Below are positions 25,022 through 33,345 of a DNA stretch of 64,000 nt, in pieces (position 1 is the first letter of the stretch; the number at the start of each line of letters is the position of its first letter). The translations under genes and the position numbers were made by a program. The DNA comes from Hymenobacter sp. BT559. Its GTDB lineage: Bacteria > Bacteroidota > Bacteroidia > Cytophagales > Hymenobacteraceae. The stretch lies in NCBI RefSeq assembly GCF_017571525.1, contig NZ_JAGETY010000002.1:1-64000 (forward strand). Direction: 5' to 3'. The notes beneath the pieces are model-generated. The model was not told the origin of the DNA. It did not search any database and saw nothing but the letters and a program-made list of their open reading frames with translations.

Positions 25022-26005
25022 ATGCTAAAACTTGTGCTTCGCCTAGCCGGGTTGCTAGGGGTGGTGGGCCTAGTGGCCGGGCTGGGGCTCGCCGCCGGTC
25101 TGCGGGCCGGCTATGTCGATGCGTTTTACGCACGCTTTGCCGCACCACCGGCTAGCTCGCTGGTGTTGGGCACCTCGCGGGCGGCGCAGGCCATCAAGCC
25201 TGGCGTGCTGGCGGCGCAGCTGGGCAGCCGCTATCAGGGGCCGTGGCTCAACTACGCCTTCACGCTGGCAGAGTCGCCCTACGGGCCAGGCTACCTCAGC
25301 AGCATCGAGCGCAAGTTGGCGCCCGGCACCCAGCACGGCCTGTTTGTGCTGGCCGTCGACCCATGGTCGCTGTCGCTACCGAAAAACGTGCAACGCGACA
25401 AGTCTTTGCAAGATTACAAATCGCGGGTATTAAATAAGTTAGATGGCCGAATCGTATTTCCCGAAGAGAAATCGATGGTTAGCCAGCTAGCCAGCGTGAG
25501 CCAGAGCCCTAACCTTGACTACCTAGCCCACTACCTGCACAAGCCTTTCTATCAGCTGCTCTTAGACACTGACAGTGCCCACGTTATCGAGCGCCTGCAC
25601 CCCGATGGCTGGCTCGAAATAGCTCTGCCGCCCCCCAGCACCAACCCCGCGCTGCTGCACCGCCGCATGGCCGAAAAGCTGGTCACCTACCGCGCCCTGG
25701 CAGCCACCAATACCTTAGCCGTAGCCCGCGAAGTCAGCCTGCAACAAACCATTACCTTCCTTCAAAAGCACGGGCGCGTGGTGCTGGTGCGTGTGCCCAC
25801 CGGCCCGGAAATGGCCGCGCTGGAGCAGCACTATCAACCCGACTTTGATAAGCGCCTGACGGCTTTAGCTACCCAAGAAAAAATACCCTACCTGAACTAT
25901 ATCGACCAGGCCTACCCTACCAACGATGGCAACCACATCACGCGCGGTGCGGCCGAGCAGTTCAGCCAGCGCCTGGCCGCCGATATTGCCCGGCTAGCCC
26001 CCTAG
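25022..26005 (+). CDS. SGNH-like envelope protein, partner of the MBOAT acyltransferase
   Basis: A 327-residue protein with an N-terminal signal anchor (about 5-30). V-L-G-T-S-R-A-A-Q-A near residue 49 resembles block I of SGNH/GDSL hydrolases (G-T-S in place of G-D-S), and D-G-N-H-I-T near residue 300 supplies the Asp-x2-His pair. AlgJ, DltD and PatB-type proteins pair with MBOAT proteins in the same way, taking the acetyl group to the final acceptor outside the membrane. The 12-bp gap to the MBOAT gene suggests one transcript. The acceptor polymer is unknown, as no polysaccharide synthase gene is next to it. Confidence 0.75.
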   Translation: MLKLVLRLAGLLGVVGLVAGLGLAAGLRAGYVDAFYARFAAPPASSLVLGTSRAAQAIKPGVLAAQLGSRYQGPWLNYAFTLAESPYGPGYLSSIERKLAPGTQHGLFVLAVDPWSLSLPKNVQRDKSLQDYKSRVLNKLDGRIVFPEEKSMVSQLASVSQSPNLDYLAHYLHKPFYQLLLDTDSAHVIERLHPDGWLEIALPPPSTNPALLHRRMAEKLVTYRALAATNTLAVAREVSLQQTITFLQKHGRVVLVRVPTGPEMAALEQHYQPDFDKRLTALATQEKIPYLNYIDQAYPTNDGNHITRGAAEQFSQRLAADIARLAP

Positions 26006-26013
26006 CGGGCAGC

Positions 26014-26733
26014 TTACTCGCCCAGCTGCCCGCTCAGTTTGTGGGCATAGGCCGCAAACAGTGCCGACGATACCTTGTCGAGCACAAAATCAACCTGCTC
26101 GGTAATGGTGATGTGCGTGGTATCGAGCAGCACGGCATCGGCGGCGCGGCGCAACGGGCTTTCGGCGCGGGTCGAGTCGATATGGTCGCGCTTGCGCAGG
26201 TTTTCGATAATAGCGGCCAGCTCCACATGTTCGCCTTTAGCCGCTAGCTCTTCCTGGCGGCGGCGGGCCCTGATTTCGACCTCGGCGGTCATAAAAATCT
26301 TGACCTCGGCATCGGGGAAAACCGTGGTGCCGATGTCGCGGCCGTCCATCACCACACCGCGCTTGCGGCCCATGCGCTGCTGCTGGGCCACCATGGCGTG
26401 GCGCACCTGGGGTATCACCGACACCTCGCTCACCGAATTGGAGATACGCATCTGGCGAATGTCATCCTCCCGAATGCTGTCGTTCAGGCACAGCTCGTTG
26501 CGCCCGGTGCGGCGGTTGCGCTTGAAGCTGATGTGGATATCGTCGCGCAGGGCGTGCTCCACCCGCGCCATGTCGTCGAAGGCGATGCTGTTTTCGAGTA
26601 AAAACAGCGTAACGCCCCGGTACATGGCCCCGGTGTCGAGGTAGGCGTAGTGCAGTGCGGCGGCAACTGCCTTAGCAGTAGTGCTTTTACCGCACGAGGA
26701 ATAGCCATCAATGGCGATGACGAGGTTTTTCAT
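26014..26733 (-). CDS. cmk: (d)CMP kinase
   Basis: A 239-residue nucleotide kinase that phosphorylates CMP and dCMP. The P-loop is I-D-G-Y-S-S-C-G-K-S-T-T-A (about 8-20), followed by Y-L-D-T-G-A-M-Y-R and the D-G-R-D-I-G-T-T-V-F-P-D-A signature near residue 130 typical of Cmk. Length matches the family. It converges on the SGNH gene with only 8 bp between stops. A one-mismatch -7 element (TAATCTTG) lies about 35 bp upstream of the ATG. Confidence 0.95.
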   Translation of the reverse strand: MKNLVIAIDGYSSCGKSTTAKAVAAALHYAYLDTGAMYRGVTLFLLENSIAFDDMARVEHALRDDIHISFKRNRRTGRNELCLNDSIREDDIRQMRISNSVSEVSVIPQVRHAMVAQQQRMGRKRGVVMDGRDIGTTVFPDAEVKIFMTAEVEIRARRRQEELAAKGEHVELAAIIENLRKRDHIDSTRAESPLRRAADAVLLDTTHITITEQVDFVLDKVSSALFAAYAHKLSGQLGE

Positions 26734-26766
26734 AAACGCGCGAAAACGGCCATTGGCCCCGCAAGA

Positions 26767-27174
26767 TTACGAAATCCAACGCTTTCGCGCCCCGCTGGCC
26801 CTCACCAGCCGCTGCGGCACCGACCGAAAAAAAGCCGCTACCGACGCTGCCTCCCCGGTATTTAGCTGCTCATTTACCAGATAAAAAGGGTTAAAAAAAA
26901 GTTTATTGGCCAGGCCCACGCCCGTGCTGCCGTCGGGGCCTGCGGCCCACTCGGCGCGGTAGGTATTCACTAGGCACTGCCCCAAAAAGCACCCTAGCGC
27001 CGTCACCACCCCCTCACGGTCGGGCGAGCCGGGCACCAGCTCGGCGCGCTGGACTTCAATAAAATGGTCGAGCTCCAGCACGGCGGCTTCGTTGTAGACA
27101 GGCAGGCCTAGCTGCTGGCGCACCTGCTCGGCGGCAGCTTGCAGGGCGCTTACTTCAGGGGCATTTTCGGACAT
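26767..27174 (-). CDS. Hypothetical cytoplasmic protein
   Basis: A 135-residue protein of unknown function. It has an Ala/Glu/Gln-rich N-terminal helix (A-A-A-E-Q-V-R-Q-Q-L-G) and a region L-G-C-F-L-G-Q-C-L-V-N-T-Y-R-A-E-W that recalls DUF3806-like small proteins, but I would not assign it. No signal peptide. The ATG at 27174 is chosen because TACCTTCG, a TAnnTTTG variant, ends four bases upstream, giving a leaderless message; the longer reading crosses this element and has an unlikely Arg-rich N-terminus. Confidence 0.7.
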   Translation of the reverse strand: MSENAPEVSALQAAAEQVRQQLGLPVYNEAAVLELDHFIEVQRAELVPGSPDREGVVTALGCFLGQCLVNTYRAEWAAGPDGSTGVGLANKLFFNPFYLVNEQLNTGEAASVAAFFRSVPQRLVRASGARKRWIS

Positions 27175-27223
27175 GGGGCGAAGGTACGGGCCGCGTGCGG
27201 GCCGGCCCCGGCTCGCACGCGGC

Positions 27224-27844
27224 CTATTTAGAGCCGCTTGTTGCCTTCCAACGGCCGTAGGCAGCCAGCAGCTCCGGCAGTTGCTCCGGAATAATCTTGG
27301 GGTCAAGCTCCAGCTGCTGCGACAGGGCCGTGTAGTCGAGCAGTGCTTTGGCCAGGGCTAGCCGAAACTGCACATTGTTGGGCGGCAGCACGGCTCGCAC
27401 TTGCCCGTCCTGCGCCAGCAAAGTGTAAACCATCGGCGGCTGGGGCGAGGGCATCACCGACACGTATTCAGCTACCTGAAACCCGCCCCGACGATACAGA
27501 TTGCGCACAAATAAATTGCGCCGGCGCTGCACCGAGCGCGGCATATCGACATCGTGCACCACCGAAAACGTGTCGCGCCCAATGGCAAAGGCCCGCACGC
27601 TATCGGCCGGATACACCAGGGCGTACTGCGGCTTGTGGTCGGCGTCGCTCACGCTCAGGGTTTGGTCGTCGTAGAGCAGTTTGGCACGCTTCCAGTCAGG
27701 ATGCGCCTTGAGCTGGTAGGCGCCGCCCTTGAAGCTGGTGGGCGGCAGGTGCACCGCCGGGGCGGCGGGCACAGGGGCCGGCGTTTGGGCCACGGCGGGG
27801 CCGGCAGCCAGTAATAGGACACCCAGAGAGTAGTGTTTTAACAT
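27224..27844 (-). CDS. Exported protein of unknown function
   Basis: A 206-residue protein with a cleavable signal peptide (L-L-L-A-A-G-P-A-V-A-Q, cut near residue 20) and a Pro/Ala linker, then a mixed alpha/beta domain starting F-K-G-G-A-Y-Q-L. Periplasmic or surface location is likely. I recognise no family. Start at 27844 is chosen because it begins the signal peptide directly. Upstream on the same strand, 66 bp away, is a short lipoprotein gene. Confidence 0.75.
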   Translation of the reverse strand: MLKHYSLGVLLLAAGPAVAQTPAPVPAAPAVHLPPTSFKGGAYQLKAHPDWKRAKLLYDDQTLSVSDADHKPQYALVYPADSVRAFAIGRDTFSVVHDVDMPRSVQRRRNLFVRNLYRRGGFQVAEYVSVMPSPQPPMVYTLLAQDGQVRAVLPPNNVQFRLALAKALLDYTALSQQLELDPKIIPEQLPELLAAYGRWKATSGSK

Positions 27845-27910
27845 AGGAGAGCGAGTTGCAGAAGAAAAAGCAACCGCTAACATACCTATAAATCGGCCTC
27901 TATCCCAAAC

Positions 27911-28081
27911 TCAATGTCCACAGGGGCAGGGCACTGACTTGCCGCCGCTATGGTGGCGGTACCACTTGGTTTTTTGCGACAGCGAGCCGTGTGTGGCACA
28001 GCCGCTGGCCGCCAACAGGCCTGCCAGGGCTAGCAGAAGCGCCGGCCGGGCCAGCAAACGGGCATTTGTCGATAGCTTCAC
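27911..28081 (-). CDS. Very small lipoprotein ending in PCPCGH
   Basis: A 56-residue open frame starting with GTG. It has a basic N-terminus, a hydrophobic core (A-L-L-L-A-L-A-G-L-L-A-A-S-G) and Cys at residue 28, a good lipoprotein signal. The mature part is only 29 residues: polar, then Y-R-H-H-S-G-G-K and a C-terminal P-C-P-C-G-H, which could bind a metal ion through two Cys and His. A -7 element TAAATTTG at 28097-28104 lies 16 bp upstream on the minus strand, which supports transcription. It is divergent from the adenine deaminase gene. Function unknown. Confidence 0.7.
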   Translation of the reverse strand: MKLSTNARLLARPALLLALAGLLAASGCATHGSLSQKTKWYRHHSGGKSVPCPCGH

Positions 28082-28096
28082 GGCACGTTTTTTTTC

Positions 28097-28104
28097 AAAT
28101 TTAC
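28097..28104 (-). promoter_or_regulatory. -7 element of the small lipoprotein gene
   Basis: TAAATTTG on the minus strand, 16 bp before the GTG at 28081. The nearest TTG upstream is at 13 bp, shorter than usual, so strength is uncertain. Confidence 0.5.
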
Positions 28105-28160
28105 TTTACATTGTCCCAACTAGCCAGCTCGCTGGTGGGTTTCATTTTTTGCAAAACGAC

Positions 28161-29822
28161 ATGGCGGCTGAATTCGTGCTCTCTGTTAATCTGGTGGATA
28201 TTCCGGCCCGCACGGTGTGCCCGGTGGTGCTGCGCGTGGCCGACGGCCGCGTGGCGGCCATCGAGCCGGTGGCTGGCGCCAGTGGCCCCGACCCAGCTTG
28301 GCCCTACGCCCTGCCGGGCTTTGTGGATGCCCACGTGCACGTCGAAAGCTCGCTGCTGGTGCCCAGCGAATTTGCCCGGCTAGCCCTCGCCCACGGCACC
28401 GTAGCCACCGTGAGCGACCCCCACGAAATTGGCAATGTGCTAGGGGTGAGCGGGGTGCAGTACATGCTCGACAATGCCGCCCAGGGGCCGTTCAAATTTT
28501 GCTTTGGGGCCCCTAGCTGCGTGCCCGCTACGCCGTTTGAGACGGCTGGGGCCGAAATCACGGCGGCCGATATCGAGCAGCTGTTTCAGAATCCGGCCAT
28601 CGGCTACCTGGCCGAGATGATGAACTGGCCCGGCGTGCTCAACCGTGACCCTGGCGTGCTCGAAAAAATAGAGCTGGCCCACCGCTACGGCCGCCCGGTA
28701 GATGGCCACGCGCCCGGCTTGCAGGGCGCTGATGCCGAGCGCTACGCCAGCGCCGGCATCGCCACCGACCACGAGTGCTTTACGGCCGCCGAAGCCGCCG
28801 ACAAGCTGGCGGCGGGCATGAAGGTGCTCATTCGGGAGGGCTCGGCGGCGCGCAATTTCGATGCGCTCATCGAGCTACTGCCCCAGCACTACGAGCAGCT
28901 CATGTTCTGCTCCGACGACAAGCACCCCGATACGCTGCTGCTCGGCCACATCAACCAGCTGGTGCAGCGCGCCGTGGCGCTGGGCTACAGCGTGTTTGAT
29001 GTGTTGCAGGTAGCCTGCCTCAACCCCGTGGCACACTACAGCCTGCCGGTGGGCCAATTGCGTACCGGTGACCCCGCCGACTTTATTCTGGTCGATAACC
29101 TAACTGATTTCCAGGTTTTAAAAACGTACCTCAACGGCGAGCTAGTAGCCGAAAATGGCCGGTGCCTGCTGCCGCCCGCCCCGGTGGCCCTAGCCAATAA
29201 TTTTCATGCCCAGCCCGTAGCCGCAGCAGCGCTGGCCGCCCCGGCCACGGGCACCGGGACCGAGGCGCTGACGCCCGTTATGGAGTGTTTCGACGGCCAG
29301 CTTATTACAGCACGCCGCGACCTGCTAGTGCCCGTGGCTGGCAGCCGGCGCCAGCCCGACCCTAGCCAGGACGTGCTCAAGCTGGTGGTGCTCAACCGCT
29401 ACACGCCCGGCGCGCCGCCGGCAGTAGCCTTCATCAAGGGCTTTGGGCTGAAGCAAGGCGCCCTGGCCAGCAGCGTGGGCCATGATTCGCACAACATCAC
29501 GGCCGTGGGCTGCGACGACGACAGCCTGGCCCGTGCCATCAACCTGGTAGTGCAGGCCCGGGGGGGGCTAGCCGCTGTGGGCGCCCCCGGCGAAGAGCAC
29601 CTGCTGCCGCTGCCCGTGGCTGGCCTCATGTCGGACCGCCCCGGCCCAGAGGTGGCAGCGGCCTACTCGGCGCTCGATGCCTTTGCCAAGACGCAGCTTG
29701 GCTCGGGCCTGCAAGCGCCGTTTATGACGCTGTCGTTCATGGCCCTGCTGGTTATTCCCAGCCTCAAACTCAGTGACAAAGGGCTGTTCGATGGCGAGAA
29801 ATTTGAATTTGTGCAGGGCTAG
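28161..29822 (+). CDS. ade: Adenine deaminase
   Basis: A 553-residue amidohydrolase that converts adenine to hypoxanthine in purine salvage. Metal-site motifs are D-A-H-V-H-V-E-S-S (about 54-62), D-G-H-A-P-G near 177 and D-H-E-C near 200; C-S-D-D-K-H-P-D near 253 is typical of the Ade family. The C-terminal half has the usual V-G-H-D-S-H-N motif. The ATG at 28161 aligns with the family's normal N-terminus; the frame is open further upstream but that part is the promoter region and overlaps the small minus-strand lipoprotein gene. A long hairpin terminates it. Confidence 0.95.
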   Translation: MAAEFVLSVNLVDIPARTVCPVVLRVADGRVAAIEPVAGASGPDPAWPYALPGFVDAHVHVESSLLVPSEFARLALAHGTVATVSDPHEIGNVLGVSGVQYMLDNAAQGPFKFCFGAPSCVPATPFETAGAEITAADIEQLFQNPAIGYLAEMMNWPGVLNRDPGVLEKIELAHRYGRPVDGHAPGLQGADAERYASAGIATDHECFTAAEAADKLAAGMKVLIREGSAARNFDALIELLPQHYEQLMFCSDDKHPDTLLLGHINQLVQRAVALGYSVFDVLQVACLNPVAHYSLPVGQLRTGDPADFILVDNLTDFQVLKTYLNGELVAENGRCLLPPAPVALANNFHAQPVAAAALAAPATGTGTEALTPVMECFDGQLITARRDLLVPVAGSRRQPDPSQDVLKLVVLNRYTPGAPPAVAFIKGFGLKQGALASSVGHDSHNITAVGCDDDSLARAINLVVQARGGLAAVGAPGEEHLLPLPVAGLMSDRPGPEVAAAYSALDAFAKTQLGSGLQAPFMTLSFMALLVIPSLKLSDKGLFDGEKFEFVQG

Positions 29823-29824
29823 CT

Positions 29825-29886
29825 GCTACTAAAAAGCGACGGGGCCAGCACCAAAATTGGTGCTGGCCCCGTCGCTTTTTAGTAGC
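29825..29886. terminator. Strong bidirectional terminator
   Basis: Perfect 28-bp arms (29825-29852 and 29859-29886, including AAAAAGCGACGGGGCCAGCA) with a 6-nt loop AAAATT, between the converging ade and response-regulator genes. The embedded A and T runs serve both strands. Confidence 0.9.
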
Positions 29887-29894
29887 GGCTAGGC

Positions 29895-30311
29895 TTAGGC
29901 TGCGGCAAAGCGCTTAGCGAGCAGGCGTTGCATTTTTTCCTCCGTGAGCGGCTTGGTGAGGTATTCGACGTTAGGATACTGCGCCACGCGGGCCGTGTCG
30001 GCGCCGTGCATGGAAGTAGTGAGCACGGCCACTACGGTGCGCTCCTGGATGGCAGCAGGCAACTGGCTATAGCGCTCCAGAAAATCGAAGCCGCTCATAC
30101 CGGGCATCTTGAGGTCGACAAACACCAAATCGGGTACATCCTCAGCCGGGCTAGCCTGCTCGCGGCCCCAGAGAAAGTCGAGCGCTTCCTCGGCCTTCGA
30201 AAAGGAGCTCACCTGCCGGGCCACGCCTAAACGGCTTAGTAGGCGGTTGTTTAAAAAACTTGTCGTCTCATTATCCTCAATCAGCACAATATGGTTGAGC
30301 GTATCCATCAT
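29895..30311 (-). CDS. Single-domain response regulator (CheY-like)
   Basis: A 138-residue receiver domain with no output domain. The acidic pair E-D-N is at 12-14, the phospho-acceptor Asp at 66 in V-F-V-D-L-K-M-P-G-M-S-G, the T/S switch at about 97-98 (L-T-T-S) and the Lys in L-T-K-P. The acidic loop and F-L-x-x-R pattern after beta1 recall the Rcp1-like group that partners with phytochrome-type kinases in Bacteroidota. No kinase gene is nearby. A -7 variant TATCTTCG at 30335-30342 lies about 24 bp upstream of the start. Confidence 0.92.
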   Translation of the reverse strand: MMDTLNHIVLIEDNETTSFLNNRLLSRLGVARQVSSFSKAEEALDFLWGREQASPAEDVPDLVFVDLKMPGMSGFDFLERYSQLPAAIQERTVVAVLTTSMHGADTARVAQYPNVEYLTKPLTEEKMQRLLAKRFAAA

Positions 30312-30334
30312 ATAATCATCGTAATTTGAGGTAA

Positions 30335-30342
30335 CGAAGATA
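30335..30342 (-). promoter_or_regulatory. -7 element of the response regulator gene
   Basis: TATCTTCG on the minus strand (one mismatch to TAnnTTTG), about 24 bp before the start codon. Confidence 0.4.
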
Positions 30343-30379
30343 CTTGTGGCCCTTCGCTTTAGCAAGCCGGGCTAGCCGG

Positions 30380-31357
30380 CTACAGCCAGCCCTGGGCCCG
30401 CATCCAGTCGTCGTTGTAAATCTTGCCCAGGTAGCGCGTGCCGTGGTCAGGCAGGATAATGACCATCGTATCACTTTCGGCAAGGTGCTCGCGAGCGTAC
30501 TCGAGGGCGCCGAATACGGCCGAGCCACAGCTCCAGCCCACAAACAAGCCTTCTTCCTTGGCGAGCCGGCGCGTCATGAGGGCGGCGTCTTTGTCAGTCA
30601 CTTTGATAAACTGGTCGATGACGCTAAAATCTACATTTTTTGGCAGGATGTCCTCGCCGATACCCTCTGTTTTATAGGGATATATTTCGTTGGGGTCGAA
30701 AATGCCGGTTTCCTTATATTTCTTAAACACCGAGCCGTAGGTGTCGATGCCCAAGGTAAAAATCTTGCTGTTCTGCTCTTTCAGGTATTTGCTGCTGCCG
30801 CAGATGGTGCCGCCCGTGCCCACGCCGGCCGCCAGGTGCGTTATCTGCCCATCGGTGCCCTGCCAGATTTCGGGGCCGGTGGCTTCGTAGTGCGCGGCGG
30901 TATTGGAGAGGTTATCGTACTGGTTGGGGTAGAACGAGTTGGGCGTTTCCTGATTGAGGCGGCGGGCTACCGAGTAGTAGCTGCGCGGGTCGTCGGGGGC
31001 CACGTCGACGGGGCACACCACCACCTCGGCACCCACGGCGCGCAGAATGTCCTGCTTCTCTTTGCTCTGCTTGTCGCTCATCACAAACACCGTTTTGTAG
31101 CCTTTGGCAATGGCGGCCAGGGCTAGCCCCATGCCGGTGTTGCCGCTGGTGCCCTCGATGATAGTGCCACCCGGCTTGAGCAGGCCGGCCTTTTCGGCGT
31201 CCTCAATCATGCGCAGCGCCATGCGGTCCTTCACCGAGTTGCCGGGGTTAAAATACTCTACCTTAGCCAGTATAGTTCCTTTGATGCCGTCGGTAACTTT
31301 GTTGAGCTTCACGAGCGGCGTGTTGCCGAGCGTGTCGATAATATGATTGAAATACAT
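30380..31357 (-). CDS. PLP-dependent cysteine synthase / cystathionine beta-synthase-type enzyme
   Basis: A 325-residue PLP enzyme. G-N-T-P-L-V-K-L-N opens the fold, the PLP lysine is in N-P-G-N-S-V-K-D-R-M (about 44), the phosphate-contacting asparagine loop is E-G-T-S-G-N-T-G-M-G (about 71-80), and G-V-G-T-G-G-T-I-C is the second phosphate loop. The sequence is nearer to catalytic domains of cystathionine beta-synthase than to CysK, but lacks a CBS-pair domain. It makes or consumes cystathionine or cysteine. The ATG at 31357 is chosen because TACCTTTG at 31396-31403 excludes the GTG at 31396. Confidence 0.92.
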   Translation of the reverse strand: MYFNHIIDTLGNTPLVKLNKVTDGIKGTILAKVEYFNPGNSVKDRMALRMIEDAEKAGLLKPGGTIIEGTSGNTGMGLALAAIAKGYKTVFVMSDKQSKEKQDILRAVGAEVVVCPVDVAPDDPRSYYSVARRLNQETPNSFYPNQYDNLSNTAAHYEATGPEIWQGTDGQITHLAAGVGTGGTICGSSKYLKEQNSKIFTLGIDTYGSVFKKYKETGIFDPNEIYPYKTEGIGEDILPKNVDFSVIDQFIKVTDKDAALMTRRLAKEEGLFVGWSCGSAVFGALEYAREHLAESDTMVIILPDHGTRYLGKIYNDDWMRAQGWL

Positions 31358-31395
31358 ACTGCCAGGTGGGGAACAATGAATAGCCAGTGGGGCCA

Positions 31396-31403
31396 CAAAG
31401 GTA
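31396..31403 (-). promoter_or_regulatory. -7 element of the cysteine synthase-type gene
   Basis: TACCTTTG on the minus strand, 38 bp before the ATG at 31357. It decides the start, since the upstream in-frame GTG would overlap it. Confidence 0.65.
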
Positions 31404-31454
31404 AGCCGGCGGCCGGGCGGAGGCCGGGCGTGTGCGCATTGCCCGCCCCGGCCC

Positions 31455-31462
31455 TACTTTTG
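31455..31462 (+). promoter_or_regulatory. -7 element of sucD
   Basis: TACTTTTG on the plus strand, 34 bp before the sucD ATG. It is divergent from the promoter at 31396-31403. No -33 TTG at the usual distance. Confidence 0.55.
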
Positions 31463-31496
31463 CCCCACTTAACTCTCCTCAACAAGTTAGCCGCCC

Positions 31497-32378
31497 ATGA
31501 GCGTTCTCGTCAATAAAGATTCCAAGGTCATCGTGCAGGGCTTCACCGGCTCCGAAGGCTCGTTCCACGCGCAGCAAATGATGGATTACGGCACCCAGGT
31601 AGTGGGTGGCGTGACGCCCGGCAAGGGCGGCACCGAGCACCTCGGCCGCCCGGTATTCAATACCGTAGCCGATGCCGTGGCCGCTACCCAGGCCGATACC
31701 AGCATCATTTTCGTACCCCCGGCTTTCGCCGCCGATGCGATTCTGGAAGCTGCCCAGGCTGGCATTAAGGTAATCGTGACCATCACGGAGGGCATTCCGA
31801 CCAAGGACATGATTGCCGTGAAGCACTACCTCAAGGACCGCCCCGGCATTACGATGGTAGGTCCCAACTGCCCCGGCGTTATCACGGCCGGCGAGTGCAA
31901 AGTGGGCATCATGCCCGGCTTCATCTTCTCGAAAGGCAAAATCGGCATCGTGTCGAAGTCGGGCACGCTGACTTATGAGGCTGTTGACCAGCTTACCAAG
32001 GCTGGCCTGGGCCAGACCACGGCCATCGGCATCGGCGGCGACCCCATCATTGGCACTACCACCAAGCAGGCGGTAGAGCTGCTCATGAACGACCCCGAAA
32101 CCGAAGGCATCGTGATGATAGGCGAAATCGGCGGTGGCATGGAAGCCGAAGCCGCCCGCTGGATTAAGGAAACCGGCAACAAGAAGCCCGTCGTAGGCTT
32201 CATCGCCGGCCAAACGGCGCCTCCCGGCCGCCGCATGGGCCACGCCGGTGCCATCGTAGGCGGGGCCGACGACACGGCGGCCGCCAAAATGGCCATCATG
32301 CGCGAGTGCGGCATCCACGTGGTGGATTCGCCCGCTGAGATTGGCGATACCATGCTCAAAGTGCTGGGCGGCAAGTAA
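31497..32378 (+). CDS. sucD: Succinate-CoA ligase alpha subunit
   Basis: A 293-residue subunit that, with SucC, interconverts succinyl-CoA and succinate with nucleotide formation in the TCA cycle. [10 protein letters not shown] near residue 16 begins the CoA-binding Rossmann domain, G-P-N-C-P-G-V-I lies near 122 and the phosphorylated His is in R-M-G-H-A-G-A-I-V near residue 247. Length is normal. sucC is not adjacent, which is common in Bacteroidota. Followed by a strong terminator. Confidence 0.96.
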   Translation: MSVLVNKDSKVIVQGFTGSEGSFHAQQMMDYGTQVVGGVTPGKGGTEHLGRPVFNTVADAVAATQADTSIIFVPPAFAADAILEAAQAGIKVIVTITEGIPTKDMIAVKHYLKDRPGITMVGPNCPGVITAGECKVGIMPGFIFSKGKIGIVSKSGTLTYEAVDQLTKAGLGQTTAIGIGGDPIIGTTTKQAVELLMNDPETEGIVMIGEIGGGMEAEAARWIKETGNKKPVVGFIAGQTAPPGRRMGHAGAIVGGADDTAAAKMAIMRECGIHVVDSPAEIGDTMLKVLGGK

Positions 32379-32404
32379 AGCTAGTCAGCGGCTTTTGCAA
32401 GCCT

Positions 32405-32440
32405 AACAAAGCCTCTGCCCATCCAGGCAGAGGCTTTGTT
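32405..32440 (+). terminator. Terminator of sucD
   Basis: Perfect 15-bp stem (AACAAAGCCTCTGCC / GGCAGAGGCTTTGTT) with a 6-nt loop, 27 bp after the stop and followed by ATTATAT. Confidence 0.85.
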
Positions 32441-32531
32441 ATTATATCATATTGCCTTTTGGGCGACGCCTCCAACTAAGCTGGAGTAGGGCTAGCCTTC
32501 GCTCCTACGTGCTTTTACTTATACAGAAGCT

Positions 32532-33299
32532 TTAGTAAAGCGCAGCCGACTGTTTAGGCTGATACACTACGCCGAAGCTCATTAAAAAAGCCGGCAGCAA
32601 ATTGCGGTTGGCGTGATAATGGCGGGCAGATTCATTATAAGGCGACTGATTGTCGTCCTGCCTGGAAGTACTCGCCACCGACAGGCCAAGCGTGGTCACC
32701 AACTGCCAGCGCCGGCTTTTGCCTATATCCGAGCGCACCGAAAGCGCTAGCTCGTGGCGCGTCATAGCGCTCAAGGGCAGTGGCCCATACTCCGCATCAG
32801 TCAAGTAGTCAAAGTTGACTTGAGTAAATCGGTAATTCAGGCTGTAGGTATCCTTTTGCTGAATGTGCGCAACGCCTAGCTGCCCAAAATACTTGCTGTA
32901 GCGCGCTTCGTATTCGCTGTAAACCCCAGAACCAAAAATTCCCAGGTCAACATAGCCCCGGTGGCAATACGCCTGCCCGCCACCACCCAAGCCGCTCAGC
33001 AACCAGCGCCGGCCCAGTGGTTGGTAAAGGCCCGCACCCACCTCATACTGCCGCGTCACGAGAAAATGCTGGTCGCTGAGCCTGGGCGCAGCGGTGAGGC
33101 CCCCGGCTACCACAACCCGCTGCACGGGCGAATAGGCGGCCGTGGCCTCAACACGGCCCGTAAGCTGAGCGCTAGCTCCCACCTCCACCTGGCCCCGCTG
33201 CCGCACCAGCGGCATCACCGGCTGCATGGGCGCATACACGGTGCAGCCAGTAGCTGCCAGCAGGCAAGCTCCAGCGGCAATTTTTACAGCATTTCGCAT
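32532..33299 (-). CDS. Envelope lipoprotein with predicted beta-rich domain (paralog 1)
   Basis: A 255-residue lipoprotein with signal A-C-L-L-A-A-T-G-C and lipidated Cys at residue 16. The mature part has alternating hydrophobic strands with aromatic residues (for example Y-S-E-Y-E-A-R-Y-S-K-Y-F-G-Q-L-G) and ends in V-V-Y-Q-P-K-Q, suggesting a beta-barrel or beta-sandwich. It is clearly related to the upstream gene at 33346-34116: both have C-T/A-V-Y-x-P after the lipobox, P-x-L/V-x-x-Q at the same place, Y-E-A-R-Y-x-x-Y-x-G-Q-L and a final G-V-V-x-x-P. Function unknown. ATG at 33299 is preferred over a GTG nine bases upstream. Confidence 0.75.
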   Translation of the reverse strand: MRNAVKIAAGACLLAATGCTVYAPMQPVMPLVRQRGQVEVGASAQLTGRVEATAAYSPVQRVVVAGGLTAAPRLSDQHFLVTRQYEVGAGLYQPLGRRWLLSGLGGGGQAYCHRGYVDLGIFGSGVYSEYEARYSKYFGQLGVAHIQQKDTYSLNYRFTQVNFDYLTDAEYGPLPLSAMTRHELALSVRSDIGKSRRWQLVTTLGLSVASTSRQDDNQSPYNESARHYHANRNLLPAFLMSFGVVYQPKQSAALY

Positions 33300-33345
33300 A
33301 AGACTCACGCTAGCAAAAAGTTGATGAGCTACTGACTACCTCTTC

